Of a stretch of DNA of 64,000 nt, positions 57,290-64,000 are shown piece by piece; the first letter of the stretch is position 1, and every line of letters starts with the position of its first letter. A program made the position numbers and the translations under genes. The stretch comes from Caulobacter hibisci (GTDB taxonomy: Bacteria; Pseudomonadota; Alphaproteobacteria; Caulobacterales; Caulobacteraceae), in contig NZ_JADWOX010000014.1 in assembly GCF_016135805.1 (NCBI RefSeq), positions 1 through 64,000 on the forward strand. Direction: 5' to 3'. The notes beneath the pieces are model-generated. The model made no database searches. It was not told the origin of the DNA and worked only from the letters and a program-made list of their open reading frames with translations.

Positions 57290-57721
57290 ATGAAGATCGT
57301 CAGGACCGGATCGGCCGCCTGGAGCGGCGGCATCAAGGACGGCAAGGGTTCGATCTCGACCGAGAGCGGCGCCCTGCAGGACTATCCCTACGGCTTCGCC
57401 AGCCGCTTCGAGGGCCAGCCGGGCTCCAACCCCGAGGAGCTGATCGCCGCTGCCCACTCGGCCTGCTTCACCATGGCCTTGTCCCTGGTGCTCGGCGAGG
57501 CGGGTCTGCGAGCCGACCAGCTGGACACCTCGGCCAAGGTCACGCTCGAGCAGGTCGACGGCGGCTATGCGATCACCGCCTCGCACCTTACGTTGAAGGC
57601 CAGGATCCCGGGCGCCGACCAGGAGACCTTCGACAAGCTGGCGGCCGGCGCCAAGGCCAACTGCCCGGTCTCCAAGCTTCTGAAGGCCGAGATCACCCTG
57701 GATGCGGCGCTGATCGACTAG
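57290..57721 (+). CDS. OsmC-family peroxiredoxin-like protein
   Basis: 143 residues from MKIVRTGSAAWSGGIKDGKGSISTESG. The two reactive cysteines are present: HSACFTMALSLVL (peroxidatic) and ANCPVSKLLKAEITLDA (resolving). EGQPGSNPEELIAAAHSACF is diagnostic of the OsmC branch rather than Ohr. It reduces organic hydroperoxides in the cytoplasm. Neighbours (FMN-binding protein, YcaC-like hydrolase, alpha/beta hydrolases) suggest a stress or detoxification set. Confidence 0.92.
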   Translation: MKIVRTGSAAWSGGIKDGKGSISTESGALQDYPYGFASRFEGQPGSNPEELIAAAHSACFTMALSLVLGEAGLRADQLDTSAKVTLEQVDGGYAITASHLTLKARIPGADQETFDKLAAGAKANCPVSKLLKAEITLDAALID

Positions 57722-57764
57722 ATCGGCGGGCCGCGCCCAGGCCCAGCGCGATGAGGGCCCCTTC

Positions 57765-58394
57765 GTGGACCGATACAGCTTCCTGGACCTCGCCAGCTCG
57801 GCGAGCGTCCGATCCGCACAGGCCGAGATGGGCGTCGACCATTTGTGGACGCCCGGACAGGTCGATCGGCGGTTCGAGGCGTTCACCGCCAACGAAGAGG
57901 CCTTCATCGCCGAGCGCGACACCTTCTACATGGCCAGCGTGTCGGAAACAGGCTGGCCCTATGTGCAGCACCGCGGCGGGCCGCCCGGCTTCCTGAAGGT
58001 CATAGACGAGACCACGCTGGCCTTCGCCGACTTCCGCGGCAATCGCCAGTACATCAGCGTCGGCAATCTGGACGCCAACGACCGTGTGGCCCTGATCCTG
58101 GTCGATTACCCCCGGCGCGCCAGGTTGAAGATCCTGGCCCACGCCGAGCGCCTGGCGGTCGACGCCGATCACGGTCTGCTGGAGAAGGTCATCGATCCCG
58201 GCTACCGGGCCAAGCCGGAGCGGATCTTCAAGCTGCGGCTGGCGGCTTTCGACTGGAACTGCCCCCAGCACATCGTCCCGCGCTTCACCGAAGCCGAGGT
58301 CTCGCGCGCCGTCCAGCCGCTCCGCCAGAAGCTTGAAGCGCTCGAGGCGGAAAACCGCGCGCTTCGCGAGCGCCTGGACCAGGTCGAGCGCTAA
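57765..58394 (+). CDS. Pyridoxamine 5'-phosphate oxidase-like FMN-binding protein
   Basis: 209 residues from a GTG (MDRYSFLDLASSASVRSAQ) with GAGGG upstream. Split-barrel core: FYMASVSETGWPYVQHRGGPPGFLKVIDETTLAFADFRGNRQYISVGNLDANDRVALILVDYPRRARLKILAHAE, typical of general-stress FMN/F420-binding split-barrel proteins. The C-terminal 40 residues form a predicted coiled coil (VQPLRQKLEALEAENRALRERLDQV), consistent with dimer contacts. 43 bases after the OsmC gene, probably the same transcript. Confidence 0.87.
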   Translation: MDRYSFLDLASSASVRSAQAEMGVDHLWTPGQVDRRFEAFTANEEAFIAERDTFYMASVSETGWPYVQHRGGPPGFLKVIDETTLAFADFRGNRQYISVGNLDANDRVALILVDYPRRARLKILAHAERLAVDADHGLLEKVIDPGYRAKPERIFKLRLAAFDWNCPQHIVPRFTEAEVSRAVQPLRQKLEALEAENRALRERLDQVER

Positions 58395-58402
58395 GGCCTG
58401 AC

Positions 58403-58418
58403 GGGCGTCCGGACGCCC
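58403..58418 (+). terminator. GC hairpin after the FMN-binding protein gene
   Basis: GGGCGTCCGGACGCCC, a perfect palindrome 9 bases after the stop, without a T run. A weak or Rho-assisted stop at best. Confidence 0.35.
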
Positions 58419-58486
58419 CCGAAACCGAGCCTACGACCAGGCGTTCTTCCACCCAGCGGGGCCGCTTAATCTTGGGAATTCTCTGT

Positions 58487-58810
58487 ATGCGCTTGAAAGC
58501 CAACATGCTCGTTCTGACGTCCGTCGTCGCCACAGCCACGACCGCCACATCCGTGCAAGCGTCGAGCCCCGGCGCCTGGGCCGAATTCAATCAGCGCGTC
58601 ACGCGCAGCTGCCTGGCCGCGGCCGGTTACAGGAACGCTCGCCCCTCCCCGATCATCGGTTTCGACGACCGGGTCGGCAAGGTCGCCATGCTCGTCTCGG
58701 ACCGCTCTCGCGGCTCCAACAACGCCAAGCTCTGCCTGTACGACAAGGCCAGCCGCAAAGCCTATATCGACGGTGCGGACGGCTGGGTCGCTCCGCCGGC
58801 GCCGCGCTGA
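58487..58810 (+). CDS. Small exported protein of unknown function
   Basis: 107 residues from MRLKANMLVLTSVVATATTATSVQAS, a Sec signal with cleavage after VQA. The mature part of about 80 residues has two cysteines (RSCLAAAGYRN and AKLCLYDKASRKAYIDGADGW), which could form a disulfide, and contains FDDRVGKVAMLVSDRSRGSNN. The short region upstream shows GGGAATT. I recognise no family. Convergent with the next hydrolase, 25 bases away. Confidence 0.7.
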   Translation: MRLKANMLVLTSVVATATTATSVQASSPGAWAEFNQRVTRSCLAAAGYRNARPSPIIGFDDRVGKVAMLVSDRSRGSNNAKLCLYDKASRKAYIDGADGWVAPPAPR

Positions 58811-58835
58811 TCGAGTCCCGCCGCCGCTACGACGG

Positions 58836-59711
58836 TCAGGACGACGACCGCTCCAGAAAATCCCGAATGTAGCCGGCGATCTCGCGCCCGTGGGTTTCGA
58901 GGGCGAAGTGCCCCGCGTCGAGGAAGTGCACCTCGGCCTTGGGCAGGTCGCGGCGGAACGCTTCGGCCCCGGCTGGCAGGAAGAAGGGATCGTTGGCGCC
59001 CCAGACGGCCAGCAGCGGCGGCTGCCATTGGCGGAAGTACGCGTGGATGCGCGGGTAGAGCGCGACATTGCCGGCATAGTCGGCGATCAGGCCCAGCTGG
59101 ATGTCGTCATTGCCGGGACGCGACAGCAGGGCGTAGTCCAGCCAGTAGGCCTCCGGCGCGACCTGGGTCTCGTCCGGGGCGCCGTGCGTATACTGCCAGC
59201 GCGTGGTCTCCAGGCTCAGCATGCTGCGCATCGCCTGGCGGTTGGCCGGGGAAGGATCGGCCCAGAAGGCTCGGGTCGGCGCCCAGCCGTCGCTGAGCCC
59301 CTCCTCATAGGCGTTGCCGTTCTGCGAGATGATGGCGGTGATCGCTCCGGGCCGTGCGATCGCCAGCCGCAGGCCGACCGGCGCGCCGTAGTCGAAGATG
59401 TAGATCGCATAGCGCTGAAGACCGATCGTGTCGGTGAAGGCGGCCATGGCCTCGGCCAGCTGCGCAAAACTGTAGTCGAACCCATCGGGCGCGGTCGTGA
59501 AACCAAATCCCGGCAGGTCGGGCGCCACCACGTGATAGCGGTCGGCCAGGCGCGGGATCAGGTCACGAAACTGGTGCGACGAGGTCGGAAAGCCGTGCAG
59601 CAGCAGGATTGTCGGACGCTCGGGATCTCCCGCTTCTCGATAGAAGATCGAGACATCGCCGACTTCGGCGCGACGCAGGACGATCTCGGAACAGGCGGGT
59701 TCTGGCGACAT
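58836..59711 (-). CDS. Alpha/beta hydrolase, haloalkane dehalogenase/epoxide hydrolase-like
   Basis: 291 residues from MSPEPACSEIVLRRAEVGDVSIFYREAG. HG motif LLLHGFPTSSHQFRD. Nucleophile elbow IYIFDYGAPVG, where Asp rather than Ser is the nucleophile, as in dehalogenases and epoxide hydrolases. Acid region LLAVWGANDPFF and His in FLDAGHFALETHG. No signal peptide. A close relative, with an export signal, lies at 61689-62678. Confidence 0.9.
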   Translation of the reverse strand: MSPEPACSEIVLRRAEVGDVSIFYREAGDPERPTILLLHGFPTSSHQFRDLIPRLADRYHVVAPDLPGFGFTTAPDGFDYSFAQLAEAMAAFTDTIGLQRYAIYIFDYGAPVGLRLAIARPGAITAIISQNGNAYEEGLSDGWAPTRAFWADPSPANRQAMRSMLSLETTRWQYTHGAPDETQVAPEAYWLDYALLSRPGNDDIQLGLIADYAGNVALYPRIHAYFRQWQPPLLAVWGANDPFFLPAGAEAFRRDLPKAEVHFLDAGHFALETHGREIAGYIRDFLERSSS

Positions 59712-59847
59712 CGGGGCCTCTGGCTTGTGGACCCCCGAGGATGGCCTGATCGGAGGGGCGTCGACGGTAAAGCGCTGTAAGATGTGGTGAAGCCTGACCT
59801 TGGCCCCAGTCGAGGCAGGCTTCGGCCCGCCTCGACCAGCCAAGCCG

Positions 59848-60528
59848 TCAGGCGCTGGCGCGCGCCACGGCCAGGGCCTTCTGGAAGCTTTCCATGACCG
59901 CGGCGTAGTTGGGGGCCGCCAGGCCATAGAGCTTGGCCAGTTCGGCCGCCTCGGGGCGGGCCCAGGTGCGGTGCAGCTCGCTCAGCAGCGCGTTGGTCGA
60001 GGTCGGCTTGACGCCGCCTTGGACGAAGCGGGCCAGGCTGGTGCGCGAGGCCATTTCGCTGGGATCGCCCGACGCGTCGATGACCGCATAGACCTCATAG
60101 CCGGCGGCGACCGCGTCCAGGGCTGGGAACATCACGCAGACGCTGGTCCAGACGCCGGCCATGATCAGGGTCTTGCGCCCGGTGGCTTCCACCTGCGCGA
60201 CGAAGTCGCCGTTGTCCCAAGCGTTCACTTCGCCCTTGCGCGGCACATAGACGGCGTGGGGGGCCAGTTCGTGGATTTCCGGCATCAGCGGGCCGTTCGA
60301 CCCGGAAGGCTCGGATGCGGTCGTGATCACCGGGATGTTCAGCAGGGTCGCCAGGCGAGCGACCATCTCGACGTTGCGCCGCAGGTCCGCCACGGCGATG
60401 TCCTTCACCGTCTGGAACAGGCCGGACTGGTGATCCAGCAGCAGGATCACCGCATCGGCGGGATCGATGAGCGCAGCGCCGCCGCCGGTGGGCAGCAGGC
60501 TCGTTTTTGGCTTCGGCGACGTGGTCAT
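59848..60528 (-). CDS. Isochorismatase-family hydrolase, YcaC-like
   Basis: 226 residues from MTTSPKPKTSLLPTGGGAALIDPAD with GAGGAAA upstream. Cysteine hydrolase triad: Asp in AVILLLDHQSGLFQ, Lys in RKTLIMAGVW, Cys in WTSVCVMFPALDAVAAGYEVYAVIDASGDPSE. YcaC-type proteins are octameric hydrolases of unknown physiological substrate. Divergent from the exported hydrolase at 60840. Confidence 0.9.
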   Translation of the reverse strand: MTTSPKPKTSLLPTGGGAALIDPADAVILLLDHQSGLFQTVKDIAVADLRRNVEMVARLATLLNIPVITTASEPSGSNGPLMPEIHELAPHAVYVPRKGEVNAWDNGDFVAQVEATGRKTLIMAGVWTSVCVMFPALDAVAAGYEVYAVIDASGDPSEMASRTSLARFVQGGVKPTSTNALLSELHRTWARPEAAELAKLYGLAAPNYAAVMESFQKALAVARASA

Positions 60529-60839
60529 CGGATTTCCTCGAGAGTTTCCTTGGCTCGGATCCACGCCGTCGAGGCGCTCCGCGCAAATGGACAATTCATC
60601 TCGCCCGCCGGCAGAGCCAGTAAAGCCCGGTAAATTGAGGTTCATACCGCAATACACCTCCGCTTAAATCGCGGATTTCGGCTCCATTTTCACTGTCATC
60701 GAACGTCGCATTCATGATGCTCATTACAGCCATGCGCACCTTGACCGAGATTTACCACGCCTAACCACCGCAATCCGCTCCAAGGGACTAGTTGTTTGGC
60801 CAGCGCCCAGCCCGGGCTCGGTCACCCCTGGAGAACACG
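60529..60839. other. Divergent promoter region, no gene seen
   Basis: 311 bases between the YcaC-like gene and the exported alpha/beta hydrolase gene. It is less GC-rich than its surroundings, mainly at 60590-60780, and both flanking genes start here. I see no operator palindrome, ORF with a ribosome site, or RNA fold I could support. Confidence 0.6.
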
Positions 60840-61595
60840 ATGAAGCGCGCCGTAGTTGGAATGATCGCGGCCCTGGCCGCCTCCGCCGCCAGCGCGGCTT
60901 TCGCCGCCGAGAAGCCTGTGTCCATCGTCCTGGTTCACGGCGCCTTCGTCGACGCCTCCGGCTGGCGTCCGGTCTACGATCTGCTGTCGAAGAAGGGCTA
61001 TGAGGTCCTGATCGTCCAGAACCCGACGATTACCCTGGAAGGCGACGCCACGGCGACCCGGCAGGCCATCGCCCAGGCCAGGCACCCCGTCATCCTCGTC
61101 GGTCACTCCTACGGCGGGGCGGTGATCACGCAGGTCGGCGCCGACCCCAAGGTCAAGAGCCTGGTCTATCTGGCCGCCTTCGCGCCCGACGCCGGCGAGT
61201 CCGTCCTGCAGCTGGCGAGCACGCCGGTTCCCGGCGCGCCGCCCGCGCCGCTGCTGCCGCCCAAGGACGGCTTCATCCAGGTCGATCCGACCAAGTTCGC
61301 CTCGGCCTTCGCCGCCGACGTCGATCCGGCGGTCACCCACTTCATGGCCGCCTCGCAGGTGCCGTGGGGCCTGGGCGCTGTCGGCGGCAAGATCACCGCG
61401 CCGGCCTGGAAGGCCAAGCCCAGCTACTACCTGCTGGCGACGCAGGATCTGATGATCCCGCCCGCCGCCCAGCGCGCGATGGCCGTGCGGGCCAAGGCCA
61501 CGCTGGTCGAAACGCCGAGCAGCCACGCGGTGATGCTCTCCAAGCCCGGCTATGTCGCCGACTTCATCGCGATGGCGGCCGACGACGCCAAGTAG
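60840..61595 (+). CDS. Exported alpha/beta hydrolase (small esterase type)
   Basis: 251 residues from MKRAVVGMIAALAASAASAAFAAE with GGAGAA ahead; Sec signal. VSIVLVHGAFVDASGWRPVYDLLSKKGYEVLIVQNP and nucleophile Ser in VILVGHSYGGAVITQ. His in VETPSSHAVMLSKPG; acid probably in LLATQDLMIPPAAQ. This matches the compact EstC-like hydrolase group common in Proteobacteria. Substrate unknown. 93 bases before the next hydrolase on the same strand. Confidence 0.9.
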   Translation: MKRAVVGMIAALAASAASAAFAAEKPVSIVLVHGAFVDASGWRPVYDLLSKKGYEVLIVQNPTITLEGDATATRQAIAQARHPVILVGHSYGGAVITQVGADPKVKSLVYLAAFAPDAGESVLQLASTPVPGAPPAPLLPPKDGFIQVDPTKFASAFAADVDPAVTHFMAASQVPWGLGAVGGKITAPAWKAKPSYYLLATQDLMIPPAAQRAMAVRAKATLVETPSSHAVMLSKPGYVADFIAMAADDAK

Positions 61596-61688
61596 TCGCC
61601 CCGCCCGACCATCTCGCCAGACGATCTCGCCATCGCCCAGGCCGTGGCGCCCCCCCTCTTCTTTCCTGAAAACTCCCGGAGACTTCCA

Positions 61689-62678
<990 letters not shown>

Positions 62679-62698
62679 GGCAGCGCGCTCGCCGCCTG

Positions 62699-62731
62699 GA
62701 TATCCGCGACGCCTACCGCGTCGCGGATATC
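62699..62731. terminator. Perfect 14-bp hairpin containing the regulator's stop codon
   Basis: GATATCCGCGACGC (62699-62712) and GCGTCGCGGATATC (62718-62731) are exact reverse complements around CTACC. The minus-strand regulator's TAG stop (62713-62715) lies in the loop, so one arm encodes the regulator's last residues. It follows the plus-strand hydrolase stop by 20 bases and may end both transcripts. Confidence 0.65.
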
Positions 62732-63315
62732 GTGCGTAGCCGTCGGGCCAACGCGTCCTCGATCCAGGCCTCGTCCCGCGATGTCAGCTCGATGAACAGG
62801 ACACGACGCGGCGCGGACAGGGCGGCGCCTGGACCGGCGTCCCGCGGCAGGTCGATCAGCGCCGAGCGCATCGCCTGGGCCAACAACGTAATGATATCCT
62901 CGAAGCTTCCGTCGACGGGGCCGCTCGGCGCCGATTGTGGTTCCACGACCAGGGACGGGCGCTCCGAAGCGACGGGCAAGGCCGTGAGCGCCTCCCCGGC
63001 CTCGACCGGCGCGACGAAGCGATAGCCGCGCCCGTTCACGGTGGCGATGTACCGAGCTGCGTCCGCGTCGTCGTCCAGCGCCCGACGCAGGGCGGCGATA
63101 TGCACCTTCAGGTTCCCTTCGACGACCGTCGTGCTGGGCCAGGCCTCTTCCAGGAGCTCGCGTTTGGTGAGCAGCTCGCCGGGACGCTGGACAAAGGCGG
63201 CCAGCAGATCGAGAGCCCGAGACCCCACGCGAACGACCTGGCCGCTCTTGAGCAGAAGCTGACGCCTCGGCACGAACAGGTAGGCTCCGAAGGCGAAGGT
63301 GGGAGCGTGGGTCAT
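62713..63315 (-). CDS. Winged-helix (OmpR/PhoB-type) regulator without receiver
   Basis: 200 residues. DNA-binding domain at 5-105: VVRVGSRALDLLAAFVQRPGELLTKRELLEEAWPSTTVVEGNLKVHIAALRRALDDDADAARYIATVNGRGYRFVAPV, closely similar to the winged helix of the NB-ARC regulator at 47978-49432. The remaining 95 residues (SFEDIITLLAQAMRSALIDL, RRVLFIELTSRDEAWIEDALARRL) match no domain I know. No receiver, no ATPase. Convergent with the exported hydrolase, which it may regulate (inference). Confidence 0.88.
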   Translation of the reverse strand: MTHAPTFAFGAYLFVPRRQLLLKSGQVVRVGSRALDLLAAFVQRPGELLTKRELLEEAWPSTTVVEGNLKVHIAALRRALDDDADAARYIATVNGRGYRFVAPVEAGEALTALPVASERPSLVVEPQSAPSGPVDGSFEDIITLLAQAMRSALIDLPRDAGPGAALSAPRRVLFIELTSRDEAWIEDALARRLRTISATR

Positions 63316-63593
63316 TGGCGCGCGACCAGGCCCAGCGGCCTATGGCCATTCGCGGCGCCAGGGCGGCGGGCGGATTTCGAAAGCCTCGACACGCCACCCT
63401 CCCATGACCATGCCTGGAAGGTAGCGCTCCCTGCCGTCGGGCTTCAATTGGCCCATGGTCGCGCCGCCTTCCCCAAAGGTCGCGTCGGACTCGACTATGG
63501 TCGAACGCCGCTAGACCTTGGTCGAGGTGGCAGCGGCGCCGCGATCACGTTAGGCTGGGCTTGCGCCGGAGAGACAAGACTAAAGGGCTTCTT

Positions 63594-64000
63594 GTGGCAC
63601 CTCCGCACGTCATGCCGCAGTCGGCCGAAAGTCAGGTCCTGGAACAGCTGCATCACGACATCGAGCGCCTGAGCCGCCTGCCCGAGACCTGGAAGGGGCT
63701 GGACCCCACGTCGATCGCCGAGAGCGTGCTCGACACCTTGCTCGACATGCTGGGCCTGGATTTCGTGGGCCTGCGCTTCAACGACACCACCCACATCTTC
63801 CTGCGCGTTGGGCCCCGCTTCGGCGCGCTCTGCTCGCCCGAAGAGATACGCGCCGCCTTGAACGAAGCGTCCGGCGATGCGTCTCCGGTCACGCTGTCCG
63901 TCGGCGGCGCATCGCTTTCGATCGTTCGATGCGCCCTGGGCGAGAGCTCCAGCATCGGCGAGATCGTGGCCGGCGCGCGCCGCGCGGGCTTTCCGGATCG
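63594..64000 (+). CDS. Probable GAF-domain sensor protein, N-terminal part (runs off the edge)
   Basis: Open from a GTG at 63594 (AAGGG six bases ahead) or the in-frame ATG at 63612 (MPQSAESQVLEQL) to the window end without a stop; about 135 residues are visible. A helical lead (QVLEQLHHDIERLSRLPETWKGL) precedes SIAESVLDTLLDMLGLDFVGLRFN and IGEIVAGARRAGFP, the pattern of a GAF-type sensor domain. Many such proteins continue into a histidine kinase, but that part is not here. The 278-base gap 63316-63593 is a divergent promoter region with nothing else seen. Confidence 0.65.
   Translation, partial: MAPPHVMPQSAESQVLEQLHHDIERLSRLPETWKGLDPTSIAESVLDTLLDMLGLDFVGLRFNDTTHIFLRVGPRFGALCSPEEIRAALNEASGDASPVTLSVGGASLSIVRCALGESSSIGEIVAGARRAGFPD

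Noticed and set aside
58403..58418. Palindrome GGGCGTCCGGACGCCC as an operator
   Set aside because: It follows a stop codon, not a promoter, and fits better as a weak transcription end.

Overview
The window is very GC-rich and densely coded. Its genes look like those of a Caulobacter-type alphaproteobacterium: four TonB-dependent receptors (TBDRs), two FecI/FecR-type sigma/anti-sigma pairs, a cyoABCD quinol oxidase operon followed by regB/regA, and many exported hydrolases. I see no rRNA, tRNA, CRISPR array, integrase or complete insertion sequence. The genus is an inference from gene content; no marker gene is present.

Left part (1-16.6 kb): a uronate/pectin/alginate utilisation region. After the tail of a hexuronate-type transporter and ligJ (4-oxalomesaconate hydratase) comes a minus-strand block: ECF sigma, FecR, a TBDR with a signalling domain, and a pectinesterase. 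Next to it are a FadR-type GntR regulator, a second TBDR, and a tight operon of PL17 oligoalginate lyase, MFS transporter, SDR reductase and rhamnogalacturonan acetylesterase. Two kinds of regulatory site tie this together. An identical bipartite promoter (TGACGGAAA-N12-GCATCGCTC) stands before both the ECF gene and its TBDR. AAATTGG/ACCAATT operators stand before the GntR gene, the second TBDR and the lyase operon.

Middle (16.6-40.3 kb): cyoABCD-surf1-regB-regA, then an MFS carrier, a flavin monooxygenase/aldo-keto reductase pair, a Gfo/Idh/MocA dehydrogenase, a nested inverted repeat, a frameshifted TBDR with a sulfatase and an MFS transporter, an M19 dipeptidase, and an exported trio of Tat flavin amine oxidase, cytochrome c and RidA. 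An alpha/beta hydrolase and a two-haem cytochrome follow.

40.3-45.4 kb: a five-gene, translationally coupled operon (GNAT-like, ThiF/E1-like, integral membrane protein, second GNAT-like, Acg-type nitroreductase). This is my best candidate for an undescribed modification or biosynthesis system.

Right part (45.5-64 kb): a membrane protein, an ABC-F ATPase, a winged-helix/NB-ARC regulator that looks C-terminally short, a TBDR-FecI-FecR-M13 metallopeptidase cluster, then small stress or detoxification proteins (DUF1348, OsmC, FMN-binding split barrel, YcaC-like) and three alpha/beta hydrolases, a stand-alone winged-helix regulator, and the start of a probable GAF-type sensor running off the right edge.
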